From NCBI GenBank assembly GCA_964384675.1, contig CAYLNK010000152.1:1-14563 (forward strand): a stretch of DNA of 14,563 nt, given 5' to 3'. Source of the DNA: CAYLNK01 sp964384675 (GTDB lineage: Bacteria > Acidobacteriota > Thermoanaerobaculia > UBA5066). The number at the start of each line of letters is the position of its first letter. The first letter of the stretch is position 1. This document shows, in pieces, positions 5,604 to 14,323 of the stretch. The position numbers were made by a program, and so were the translations under genes. The notes below the pieces were generated by a model, which made no database searches, was not told the DNA's origin, and saw only the letters and a list, made by a program, of their open reading frames with translations.

Positions 5604-7674
5604 AGTTGAGATACCCGAGGGCCCGGAGCGAGTCGACGACGCTGGACGGCAGTCGGTACGACGGATCCGTCCCCGCCCGGTCCCCCTGCGCGGCCCGCGA
5701 GACGGCCTCCAGCCGCTCCGCGACCTCGGGCTCCTGGGCGATCACGTTGCGCTTCTCGTCGGCGTCCGCGTCGGTCCGGAAGAGCTCTCGTGTCCCCTTC
5801 GACGAGACGATCAGCTTCCAGGGACGCGCCTCGATCATGTCCATCCGGAACATGAACCTGTCCCCGAAGCCTTCCTGCCTGCAGGCGTAGACCTCGGACG
5901 ACGAGACGGCACGGCCCGCTCCCCACGCTACGCCGTCGATCCCGGGAGGAACCGGGAGGCCGGCGTGGTCCAGGATCGTCGGGAAGACGTCGACGGACTG
6001 GAACGGTGTCGTGGAGACACCCTTGGGCTCGAAGGGAGGGCGGCGGCCAGGCTTGACGAAGAGGGGGACGCGCAAGGACTCGTCGTAGGCGGAGGTCTCG
6101 TGGTCGAAGACCCCGTGCTCTCCGAACGCCTCCCCGTGGTCTCCGATGACGAGGATCAGCATCTCCGGGAAGCGGGGGTGCGCCTCCAGGGCCCCGAGGA
6201 GCCGATCCAGCTGGGAGTCCAGGTAGAGGATCTCGTCGTCGTACGCGTCCACCGCGGCCCGGACCTCACGCTCCGTGGCCGGGTGACCCTTGACGACCCC
6301 GTCCAGCGTCAGAGTCTCGACCCTGGACCCGCGGGCGCTGAACCGCCTGTGCGAGAGCGGAGATCGGTACGGCTGATGGGGATCGAACAGGTTGAGGAAG
6401 AGGAAGAACGAGTCGGATCCGGCCCGGTGGAGCGCCGACAACGCGAGGTCCACGATCTCCTTCGCGTTGCGTTCGGAGGCGGGCTGCGGACGCGAGAAGA
6501 ACCTGCTGTCGGAGAACGGATACCAGCGGCCCAGGAGCTTCAGCTTCTCGGTGCTGGCCGGGCCGCGGTACGGGTTCAGCCTCGAAGCCGGGAGCTGCCA
6601 GCCCGGTGTCGCGTCGTACCATTCGAATCCACGACCCGCCCCCAGCTCCGGAGCCAGGTGAGCGTAGTTGGCCGCGATTCCCACGGTCCAGTAGCCGGCG
6701 CGACGCAGGAGCTGGGCCGCCGTCGGGACGTCGCCTCGAACGGGATACAGGTACGGCCCTTGCGGGTCCACGGTCACGTCGCACGCGTGGCCGCCATGGC
6801 GCGAGGGACGCAGGCCGGTGAACATCGAGGCATGGCTCGGCAGGGAGGCTCCGGCGGAGGAAAGCGATCGCTCGAACCGCAGCGCATGCCGCGCGGCGAA
6901 ACGCTCCAGGGCAGGCATCGTGTCGCGCGAATAGCCGTACGACCTCAGGTGATCGGCCCGCAAGGTGTCGAGCACGACGAGAACGACGGGAGGCCGGTCC
7001 TTCGCGAAGCTCCCCGGCGCCCTCGACGGCTGCCGCGGTGTCGTCAGCGCGGCCGCGGCGACGAGCAGGTGGACGAGCGCGGCCGCGGGACGGCCGGCCT
7101 CGCTCAGGGCCCGATGAACGGGCTGCGCGAGCGCGACGGCGAGCGCGAGGATCAGCGCCGCCGACAGCACGACCAGCCCGGCCGTCCGCTCGGCTTGCCG
7201 GACACCCCGGATCTCCACCGCCCACGTCGAATTCCACCTCAGGGCGGCGAAACCGACGGCCCAGCCCAGGATGGCGCCGGCCACGGCGCACGGGAACGGA
7301 GCGCCTGGCCTGCGCAGCCGCACGCTCAGGAGGACGACGACGGCCACCGTGAGGGCGAGCATCGCCGGGATTCCCCCCGTCACCCGACGGACGACGGGCA
7401 TCGCGGCCAGAACGCCGGGGAAAAGGAGCAGGGTCAGGGCCCAGGGGCGGTCGTTCCGGCGGCCCTCCAGCAGCACCGCCACCGGGAGCTGCCACGCGGC
7501 GACGACGGTCGCCATCGCGACGAGGAAGGAGAGCCTCACCGGCGCACCGGCCCCTCGCATCAGCCACAGCTGCACGGCCACGCCTGCGGCGACGCACGCA
7601 GGAGCTTCTCGGAGCGCCCTTCGGAGCTTCAGAGTCGCTTTCACGAGCCCGTGGCTCGATGATAGCGAATCCAC
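5602..7674 (-). CDS. Membrane-anchored sulfatase/alkaline-phosphatase-superfamily protein
   Basis: A 690-residue protein. The N-terminal 220 residues hold six or seven hydrophobic segments. The remainder is a sulfatase-type (PF00884-like) hydrolase domain, probably facing the periplasm. Metal-site motifs are LVVLDTLRADHL (D236, D241) and GDHGEAFGEHG (D512, H513, E515). The nucleophile region reads S277-L-P-S-H281 followed by ASMFTGL, so the Cys-x-Pro-x-Arg formylglycine motif of true sulfatases is absent. A serine or threonine nucleophile would fit a phosphotransferase or phosphodiesterase, such as one modifying lipids or polysaccharide, as well as a sulfatase. It ends in LRALGYLN, a common C-terminus of this group. 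The start is uncertain: GTG 7674 gives the full frame without a Shine-Dalgarno, and GTG 7644 is an alternative. It lies 28 bases after the oxidoreductase gene on the same strand and is probably co-transcribed with it. Confidence 0.85.
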   Translation of the reverse strand: MDSLSSSHGLVKATLKLRRALREAPACVAAGVAVQLWLMRGAGAPVRLSFLVAMATVVAAWQLPVAVLLEGRRNDRPWALTLLLFPGVLAAMPVVRRVTGGIPAMLALTVAVVVLLSVRLRRPGAPFPCAVAGAILGWAVGFAALRWNSTWAVEIRGVRQAERTAGLVVLSAALILALAVALAQPVHRALSEAGRPAAALVHLLVAAAALTTPRQPSRAPGSFAKDRPPVVLVVLDTLRADHLRSYGYSRDTMPALERFAARHALRFERSLSSAGASLPSHASMFTGLRPSRHGGHACDVTVDPQGPYLYPVRGDVPTAAQLLRRAGYWTVGIAANYAHLAPELGAGRGFEWYDATPGWQLPASRLNPYRGPASTEKLKLLGRWYPFSDSRFFSRPQPASERNAKEIVDLALSALHRAGSDSFFLFLNLFDPHQPYRSPLSHRRFSARGSRVETLTLDGVVKGHPATEREVRAAVDAYDDEILYLDSQLDRLLGALEAHPRFPEMLILVIGDHGEAFGEHGVFDHETSAYDESLRVPLFVKPGRRPPFEPKGVSTTPFQSVDVFPTILDHAGLPVPPGIDGVAWGAGRAVSSSEVYACRQEGFGDRFMFRMDMIEARPWKLIVSSKGTRELFRTDADADEKRNVIAQEPEVAERLEAVSRAAQGDRAGTDPSYRLPSSVVDSLRALGYLN

Positions 7675-7702
7675 GAGACGCGGCCCGCGCCGGTTCAGCC
7701 CC

Positions 7703-10700
7703 TCAGACCCTCCGAACGTCCTGTGCGGCGAGGAGCCGGTCGAGCCACAGGTTCGACAGCTTCTCCTCCAGGGAGTTCTGCGAGAGGCGCGCGCGGAGGT
7801 GGCCCCAGTCCATCTCGTCCAGCTTCTGGTCCTGGTTGAAGCAGGAGAAGACGAAGGTCTCCTTCTTGGTGACCGGGTCGACGTGGCGCTGGAGGCACTG
7901 GGCGCAGACCTCCTTCATCATGCACTGCATCGGCGAGTTGATCGACCCGATGCCGACGTGCCGCGGATCGAGGTGCGGCGCCAGGACCGAGTGCCGCGCC
8001 GCGCCGACGGCGGCCATCATCCGGTCCGAGCCGATGGCGATGAGGCGGGTGGCATCGGCCATCCGGATCGTCGTCTTGCCGAGGCGCCCCTCGGCGTATG
8101 CCAGCATCGACTGCACGATGTTGCCCAGGAAATCGAAGTCGCCGGGGCGCTTCCTCGGGATGATCGGCGGCGCGTCGACCGAGTAGATGACACAGTCCGC
8201 GCCCGCCTCGATCTCCTCGCGCTTGTAGAAGTCCTCGGCCTTCTTGTAGCCGGCGAAGTAGAGGACCTTGTTCCCCTTCTCCCGCGCCGCCTTGCCGATC
8301 GAGAAGAGGACGGCGTTCCCGAGCCCGCCCCCGCACAGGATCACGGTCTCGTTCTCGGGCAGCTCCGTCGGCGTGCCGGTGGGGCCCATCATCACGACCC
8401 GGTCGCCCGGCTTGAGGGACGAGCAGAGGCGGCTCGAGACGCCGAGCTCCAGGGCGATCACGGAGAGCAGGCCCTGCTCCTTGTGCACCCAGGCGCCGGT
8501 GAGGGCGCACGGCTCGATCAGCATCGGGGTGGTGACGCCGTTGGGCCCCTTCACCCGGGTCGCGTCCGTCTCGTAGTTCTGGAAGCGATAGAACTGGCCC
8601 GGCTCGAAGGCGCGCGCGGCGGCCTTCGCCTTCACCACGACCTCGACGATCGTCGGCGTGAGGCGCTCGACCCGCACGACCCGGGCCTCGAGCTCGTCGT
8701 CCACCGTCGCGCGGAAGTCGACCCAGGCGGAGGCGGGCGGCACCGGGGCGTCGCCCCGCTCCATCGCGTCGAGGCGTTCCGCGAAGAGCTCGCGGATCCT
8801 CGGCGCGCCGAACTTCGCCGAGGCCATCGCCTTGACGACCGAGCCGGCGTAGACGGGGTGGTTGTCGCCGAAGTAGGAGACGAGCTTCCCGCCGGAGACG
8901 GCGCCCGTGAAGAACGCGCCCTCGCCGTCGTCCTTCGGGACGACGCCCCAGGTGCCGTCCTCGCCCTTCACCGCGACGTGCGGGCGGAAGAACTTCCGCT
9001 TTGCGTCGAGGGGCGGGCCGTCCTCCCGTTCGCGGCCGTAGGTGATGTTCGGCGAGGTGCCGGCGGCGACGAGGAGCGTGCGGGCCGGCAGCTCGATCGT
9101 CGTGCCGTCCTTCCGCTTGAAGATCACGGCGCGGAGCGAGCCGAAGTCGTCCGGCACGCACTCCACCGGATCGAGGTTCTCGGCGAAGACGATCCCCTCC
9201 TCGAGCCCCTTCAGGATCTCCTCGTGGTTGAGGCGGTACGCGGGCGACGCCTCCATCGACTTGCGGTAGGCCAGGGTGGAGCCGCCCCAGAGCCGGCAGA
9301 GCCGGGCGAAGTCGGGCGTCTCGCCGGCCTTCTCGGCGCGGCGGCGCTCGGAGCGGATCGCCCGCCCGTGCTCCAGGTGGCGGCCGAGCGCCATCTTCTC
9401 CTCGACCGACAGCTCCCTGAAGACCGCCTCCTCCCCCTTCTCGGCCACCAGAGCCTCGAAGCGGGCCAGGACCTTCTCGACGTGGATCGGGTAGTAGGCG
9501 AGCGCCTCCGTGGCCGTGTCGATCGCGGTGAGACCTCCCCCGATCACGATCACCGGCAGGTCCAGGTGCAGGTTGGCGAGGGCCTCCTTCTTGAACGCCC
9601 CGGTCAGCTGGAGCGCCATCAGGAAGTCCGACGCCTTGCGCACGCCGCGGATCAGGTTCCCCTTCATCTCGACGAGCGTCGGCTTGCCGGCCCCGGCCGC
9701 GATCGCCACGTGGTCGAAGCCGAGCTCGAACGCCTGCTCGTGGGTGAGCGTGCCGCCGAAGCGGATCCCCCCGTGGATCCGGAGCGTGCGGCGGCGCGCC
9801 AGGTTCAGGTAGAGGAGGTCGAGGAAGTTCTTGTCCCACCGCACCGTGATGCCGTACTCGGAGACGCCCCCGAAGCCGGCCAGCGGACGCTGGTCGAGGC
9901 GGTGGTAGAGCCGGGTCACGTCGCGGATCGGCGCCGGCGGGACGCCGTCCGAGCCGACGAGGGTCTCGGGGAGCGGCTCGATCTTCAGCCCGTCGATCGC
10001 CACGACGCCGAAGCCGTCGTTCAGGAGGTGGTGCGCCAGCGTGTAGCCGGCCGGCCCGAGGCCGACGACGAGGACGTTCTTCCCGTTGTACGGCAGGGCG
10101 ATCGGGCGCTTCGCGTTCAGCGGGTTCCAGCGGGTGAGGAGCGACCAGATCTCGAAGCCCCAGGGCAGGGAGAAGACGTCGGTCAAGAGGCCGGTCTCGG
10201 CCTGCGGGATGTCGACGGGGTCCTGGGTCTGGAAGATGCACCCCTTCATGCAGTCGTTGCAGATCCGGTGGCCGGTGCCGGGGACCATCGGGTTGTCGAC
10301 CACGACGATCGCGAGGGCGCCGACGGCGTTCCCCTCGCGCCGCAGGACGTGCATCTCGGAGATCTTCTCGTCGAGGGGGCAGCCGGCGAGAGGCACCCCG
10401 AGCGGGTTCGCCTTGACCGTCCCCTCCTTGGTCACGAAGCCCTTCCGGCACGAGTCCTTCTCGCGGTCGTGGCAGAGGAGGCAGTAGTGGGTCTCGCCGG
10501 TCACCTCGCGCGGGGTCTTGCGCGGGTCGGTCAGGGAGAAGCCGTCGCGGGCGCGGGCGTGCGCCGGAAGCCCGACCCGGGCCTCGGGCAGGTCGGGGCG
10601 GGTGCGCAGCGTCGGGACGAGCGCGTCGAACTTGAACGGCTTCGGCACCACGAACGACGCCCAGCGCTCCGTCCGGTGACGGTGCTCCGGAGCGAAGCGG

Positions 10701-11365
10701 AGCCTCGACGCGTAGGCGTCGAACAGCTCGGCGAGCCCCTTGAGGAACCCGAGGTCCTCGGCCTCGATCGGGAGGCCCCCCTGCGCGGCCCGTTCCCGGA
10801 GGGCCCCAACGCGGGCGGTCGCCGCCTCCACCGTGTACGTCGCTTCCTTGCTCCTGAGCGGTGAGAGGGAACCGGCCAGGTCGAACAGGTCCCAGCCGGC
10901 CCGGGCGACCCGCATCTCCTGGTCCTCGCCGGGCCCGCCGGCCGTGAGGAGGTCGACGAGCGCCGCGCCGCGCGTGTCGATCGAAGGACCGTCGAGAGCC
11001 GCGATCGAGGCCGCGTCCGGGTACTTCTTGACGGTACGCTTCTGGAAGACCCACCAGCGGAACTTGAAGAGCGGGCCCTCTCCCGCGGCGCGCGCGAGCA
11101 GCGCCTCGTGCTCGTCCTCGACCCCGAACAGTCGCGTGACGAAGCGGGAGAGCGGTCGGGCGGCGTCCACGAGGAGGCTGGAGAGGACGGCCGGGGCGAG
11201 CGTCTCCCCCGATCGATAGCGCTCCAGACGCTCGGAAAGGGCGGGCTCCGTCCGGGCGAGCTCGTCCCGGAAGGCGTGGTCGAGGCGGGCCAGTCCGGCG
11301 GGCTCGTGGAGGTCGGACCAGGAGAATCCGGGCAGGCGAGGTTCGAACGTGTCGGGGGCGATCAT
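7703..11365 (-). CDS. Large flavin/Fe-S oxidoreductase: GltD-like plus PyrK-like fusion
   Basis: A 1220-residue soluble redox protein. Residues 1-285 are an unrecognised helical region. Residues 290-390 carry cysteines C295, C298, C306, C329 (GCPL) and C369-x2-C372-x3-C376, resembling the Fe-S domain of glutamate synthase small subunit and dihydropyrimidine dehydrogenase. An FAD-binding motif follows at VLVVGLGPAGY (G435, G437, G440), and a second dinucleotide motif VIVIGGG at 605-611, as in GltD. From about 880 a ferredoxin-reductase-like module resembles the dihydroorotate dehydrogenase electron-transfer subunit PyrK: GQFYRF for flavin, VILCGGGLGNA for NAD(P), and C1148-x5-C1154-x2-C1157-x17-C1175 for a [2Fe-2S] cluster. 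It should pass electrons between NAD(P)H, flavins and Fe-S centres to an unknown acceptor. No glutamate synthase large subunit or PyrD is nearby. ATG 11365 is 22 bases from the divergent kinase start and has no clear ribosome binding site. Confidence 0.88.
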   Translation of the reverse strand: MIAPDTFEPRLPGFSWSDLHEPAGLARLDHAFRDELARTEPALSERLERYRSGETLAPAVLSSLLVDAARPLSRFVTRLFGVEDEHEALLARAAGEGPLFKFRWWVFQKRTVKKYPDAASIAALDGPSIDTRGAALVDLLTAGGPGEDQEMRVARAGWDLFDLAGSLSPLRSKEATYTVEAATARVGALRERAAQGGLPIEAEDLGFLKGLAELFDAYASRLRFAPEHRHRTERWASFVVPKPFKFDALVPTLRTRPDLPEARVGLPAHARARDGFSLTDPRKTPREVTGETHYCLLCHDREKDSCRKGFVTKEGTVKANPLGVPLAGCPLDEKISEMHVLRREGNAVGALAIVVVDNPMVPGTGHRICNDCMKGCIFQTQDPVDIPQAETGLLTDVFSLPWGFEIWSLLTRWNPLNAKRPIALPYNGKNVLVVGLGPAGYTLAHHLLNDGFGVVAIDGLKIEPLPETLVGSDGVPPAPIRDVTRLYHRLDQRPLAGFGGVSEYGITVRWDKNFLDLLYLNLARRRTLRIHGGIRFGGTLTHEQAFELGFDHVAIAAGAGKPTLVEMKGNLIRGVRKASDFLMALQLTGAFKKEALANLHLDLPVIVIGGGLTAIDTATEALAYYPIHVEKVLARFEALVAEKGEEAVFRELSVEEKMALGRHLEHGRAIRSERRRAEKAGETPDFARLCRLWGGSTLAYRKSMEASPAYRLNHEEILKGLEEGIVFAENLDPVECVPDDFGSLRAVIFKRKDGTTIELPARTLLVAAGTSPNITYGREREDGPPLDAKRKFFRPHVAVKGEDGTWGVVPKDDGEGAFFTGAVSGGKLVSYFGDNHPVYAGSVVKAMASAKFGAPRIRELFAERLDAMERGDAPVPPASAWVDFRATVDDELEARVVRVERLTPTIVEVVVKAKAAARAFEPGQFYRFQNYETDATRVKGPNGVTTPMLIEPCALTGAWVHKEQGLLSVIALELGVSSRLCSSLKPGDRVVMMGPTGTPTELPENETVILCGGGLGNAVLFSIGKAAREKGNKVLYFAGYKKAEDFYKREEIEAGADCVIYSVDAPPIIPRKRPGDFDFLGNIVQSMLAYAEGRLGKTTIRMADATRLIAIGSDRMMAAVGAARHSVLAPHLDPRHVGIGSINSPMQCMMKEVCAQCLQRHVDPVTKKETFVFSCFNQDQKLDEMDWGHLRARLSQNSLEEKLSNLWLDRLLAAQDVRRV

Positions 11366-11387
11366 CGGCCCGAGGATAATCGACGCG
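11366..11387. promoter_or_regulatory. 22-bp divergent start region with a GATAAT box
   Basis: The oxidoreductase (leftward) and kinase (rightward) start codons are only 22 bases apart. GATAAT at 11375-11380 lies 7 bases before the kinase ATG. Its complement gives ATTATC, a poorer -10 candidate for the other direction. If these are promoters, both transcripts would be leaderless or nearly so, with overlapping promoters that could interfere with each other. Any -35 elements would lie inside the opposing coding sequence, and I do not see convincing ones. Confidence 0.3.
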
Positions 11388-14288
11388 ATGCCGACGGCCG
11401 TCGATGCGGATGCGGGCGGGTCCCGCGTCGTTCGCGAGCGCTTCCTGTCTCAGTTCGCGCTCGCCCTCGGAGAGGAGCGGGAGTTCCAGAAGCTGCTCGA
11501 CTGGGCGGTGGACGAGGCGGGGCGGATCCTGGGGGTCGACCGGCTGACGCTGTTCCTCTTCAAGGGGCCGGCGACGGCGGGAGAAATGCTGCGGCGGGCC
11601 TCGTACGTGGCCGAGGGAGTGCCGCCGCTGCCGGCGCACATGACGAGCTGGCGCACCCGCGTGGCGCCCACGGTGCTCGCGCTCTCGCCCCTCGCCGTGG
11701 CCGACGCGCAGGACGAGCCGGAGCTCCTTCCCGAGCGGGAGCTTTTCCGGCAGATGGGGACGCGGTCGATCCTCCTCCTGCCGATCAGCCTCGACGGGAA
11801 GCTCCGCGGCGTCCTGTCGGCGGCGAGCGTGCGGGAGCGGCGCGACTGGGCGGCGGGGGAGGTGGAGTTCCTCGGGACGGCCGTCCGGCTGCTGTCCGCG
11901 GCCCTTCGCCAGACCGAGCTGGTGGCGGAGCTGGGGCGGGAGCGGGACCGCCTGCGGGTCCTCTTCGACCTCGCCCAGACGATTCACCGCTCCGCGACCG
12001 AGGAGGAGGTGGTCGAGGCCGCGCTCCTCGGCCTGCGCGCCACGCTCGGCTTCGACACCGCCGGCTTCAGCACGCTCTCTTTGGACGGGCGCACGCTCGT
12101 CGCCGCCGGGGGCTACGGTCCGCCCGGCATCGCCGAGGCGTACCGGCGGTTCGGGCTCGAGCCGGACGCCCAGGGGCGCAAGCCGCTCCCCCTGCAGGTC
12201 GTCGAGACCGGCGAGCCGCTGGTGGTGGAGGACCTCGAGACCGATCCGCGCGCCGCCGCCTCGCTCGAGCGGCTCCGCGCGTTCGGGATCCGCTCCGTCG
12301 GCCTCTTCCCGATGCGGCCCGGCGGGCGGCTCACGGGGCTCCTGGCCGTGGGCCGGGACGGCGTGAACCGCCGGATCGAGCCGGAGGACGTGGCGACGCT
12401 CCAGTCCCTCGCCGACTTCGCGGGCGTCGCCCTCGAGCAGCGGCGTGCCGCCCAGGCCGCGCGCGCGTCGATGCAGGAGGCGCTCGCGATGTCCGAGGCC
12501 ACGCGGGCGCTCCTGACGCGCACCGCGAGCCGGGACGTCCTCCTGGGGCAGGTGATCGACGCGCTCTTCCTCCACTTCGGCAAGGAGAGCTGCCGCCTCC
12601 TACTCGTCGACGCGGAGAAGCGCCGGCTGGTCGAGTGGGACCGCCGCGGCGAGTGGCCCGGCTACGCGGGCGAGCGCGAGATGCCGCTCGACGGCCCCGG
12701 ACTTACGATCGCGGCGGCCAAGGGGCAGATCGTGAACGTCCCGGACGTCTCCCTCGACGCCCGCTACGTGCCCGGCTGGCCGCCGGCCCGCTCGGAGCTC
12801 GCGGTCCCCCTGCGCATCGACGGAGACGTGGTGGGCGTCTTCGATCTGCAGTCGGAACGGCTCGACGCCTTCGGCCTCGACGACGTTCGCGCGGTGAGCG
12901 CCTTCGCGGATCGCGCGGCCCTCGCCCTCCGGATGGCGGACCTCGTGCGCCAGCTCGAGGAGCGCACGCGTGTCCTGGAGTCGGTGGCGCGGGCGACGCA
13001 GCTCCTGAACTTCCGTCTGCACACGCCGGACGTCCTCACCGCCATCGTCGAGGAGACCTGCCGGGCCTTCCCGGTCGCGGAGGGCGCGGTCGCGTACGTC
13101 GTCGCGGGCGAGGGGAAGAAGCTCGCCATCGCCGCGGCGGCGGGCCTCGGCATCGCGACGCAGCGGAGCCACGGGTCGGAGCCGGTCCCTATGGAGCGCC
13201 TCCTCTGCGCGGGCGTCTCGTACCGCGAGAACCGCCCGGTGACCCTGGAGACGACCGACCTCGAGTCGCTGATGGCGGGAGACCCGCCCGAGGTGAGGGC
13301 AAGGGTGAGGGCCAACGTCGGCGGCGCGGAGATCCGGAGCCTCCTGGCGGTGCCGATCCGCGTGGCCGAGCAGCGGCTCGGTGTGCTGGAGCTCCTGGCG
13401 GCGCGGCCGCGCGCCTTCTCGGCCCTCGACGTGGAGACGCTCGTCCTCCTTGCGGAGCAGGCCGCGATCGCCCTGCGCAACGCGCGCCTCGTCGAGGAGC
13501 TCCAGCGCAGCAACCGCTTGAAGGAGGATTTCCTCGCGAACCTCTCGCACGAGGTGAGGACGCCGCTCACCGGGATCGTCGGCTGGGCCGAGGTCCTGCT
13601 GGACGCCCGGGGGGAGGACCCGGAGACGAAGCGCGCGCTCAACGCGATCCTCGGCCAGGCGGAGACGCTCAGCCGGATGCTGGCCGACCTGATCGATCTC
13701 TCCCGGATCGACACGTTCGGGCTCGAGATCCGCACGACCCGTGTACGGCTCCAGGAGCCGATCGCGGCGGCGCTCGAGTCGGTCTCGCCCGCGGCCGCCA
13801 AGCGGGGCGTCACCGTGGCGTGCGACGTCGACCCGAAGCTGCCGCCCGTCCTCGGGGACCCCGCGCGGCTCAAGCAAGTCCTCTGGAACCTCCTGTCGAA
13901 CGGGATCAAGTTCTCGCCGAGCGGGGCGACGGTCACCCTGCGGGCGGGCCTCACCGGCGAGGGATCGCTCGAGCTCTGTGTGGCGGATGACGGCTTCGGG
14001 ATCGACGCGGCGTTCCTGCCTTTCGTCTTCGAGCGCTTCCGGCAGGAGGAGACCGCCTCGAACCGGCGTTTCGGCGGGCTCGGCATCGGCCTCTCCATCG
14101 TGAAGGCGGTGGTGGAGGGGCACGGCGCCAGCATCACCGTCGCGAGCGACGGCCGTGGCAAGGGGGCCCGCTTCACGATCCTGTTCCCGCCGAACCGCGT
14201 GGCGCCGCCTTCGGGGGCTCTGGGCAAGAGCGCGCTACGCGAGAGCGGGGTCTTCCGCCCGGCCACCGCGGCGGGCCCTCCGCGTTGA
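11388..14288 (+). CDS. Soluble histidine kinase with four GAF domains
   Basis: A 966-residue cytosolic sensor kinase without transmembrane segments. Four GAF-type modules precede the kinase core, at about 16-173, 188-348, 375-515 and 531-698. They are recognised by repeated patterns of conserved hydrophobic strands, a 'VP' or 'FPM' strand, and a closing helix such as FADRAALAL. The dimerisation domain has the phospho-acceptor H721 in SHEVRTPLTGI. The ATPase domain shows the N-box N834-LLSN, the G1 motif DDGFGI, the F-box FERFRQEE and the G2 motif GLGIGLSI, so it should autophosphorylate. There is no attached receiver domain. GAF ligands cannot be predicted; no obvious phytochrome-type chromophore cysteine was identified. 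ATG 11388 avoids overlap with the divergent gene, whereas GTG 11349 would overlap its first codons. The next gene starts 35 bases after the stop and may be a partner. Confidence 0.93.
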   Translation: MPTAVDADAGGSRVVRERFLSQFALALGEEREFQKLLDWAVDEAGRILGVDRLTLFLFKGPATAGEMLRRASYVAEGVPPLPAHMTSWRTRVAPTVLALSPLAVADAQDEPELLPERELFRQMGTRSILLLPISLDGKLRGVLSAASVRERRDWAAGEVEFLGTAVRLLSAALRQTELVAELGRERDRLRVLFDLAQTIHRSATEEEVVEAALLGLRATLGFDTAGFSTLSLDGRTLVAAGGYGPPGIAEAYRRFGLEPDAQGRKPLPLQVVETGEPLVVEDLETDPRAAASLERLRAFGIRSVGLFPMRPGGRLTGLLAVGRDGVNRRIEPEDVATLQSLADFAGVALEQRRAAQAARASMQEALAMSEATRALLTRTASRDVLLGQVIDALFLHFGKESCRLLLVDAEKRRLVEWDRRGEWPGYAGEREMPLDGPGLTIAAAKGQIVNVPDVSLDARYVPGWPPARSELAVPLRIDGDVVGVFDLQSERLDAFGLDDVRAVSAFADRAALALRMADLVRQLEERTRVLESVARATQLLNFRLHTPDVLTAIVEETCRAFPVAEGAVAYVVAGEGKKLAIAAAAGLGIATQRSHGSEPVPMERLLCAGVSYRENRPVTLETTDLESLMAGDPPEVRARVRANVGGAEIRSLLAVPIRVAEQRLGVLELLAARPRAFSALDVETLVLLAEQAAIALRNARLVEELQRSNRLKEDFLANLSHEVRTPLTGIVGWAEVLLDARGEDPETKRALNAILGQAETLSRMLADLIDLSRIDTFGLEIRTTRVRLQEPIAAALESVSPAAAKRGVTVACDVDPKLPPVLGDPARLKQVLWNLLSNGIKFSPSGATVTLRAGLTGEGSLELCVADDGFGIDAAFLPFVFERFRQEETASNRRFGGLGIGLSIVKAVVEGHGASITVASDGRGKGARFTILFPPNRVAPPSGALGKSALRESGVFRPATAAGPPR

Positions 14289-14323
14289 CCCGGGTTCGAG
14301 CCGGAGCGGAGAATCCGTCGCAA

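Noticed and set aside
7271..10864. A 1197-codon plus-strand frame antisense to the oxidoreductase
   Set aside because: It is a shadow frame of high-GC sequence; the minus strand carries FAD, NAD and Fe-S motifs in the expected order.
7695..12575. A 1600-codon minus-strand frame spanning the oxidoreductase and half of the kinase
   Set aside because: It is out of frame with the motif-bearing oxidoreductase and antisense to the kinase. The composition is Arg/Pro/Gly-biased and without motifs.
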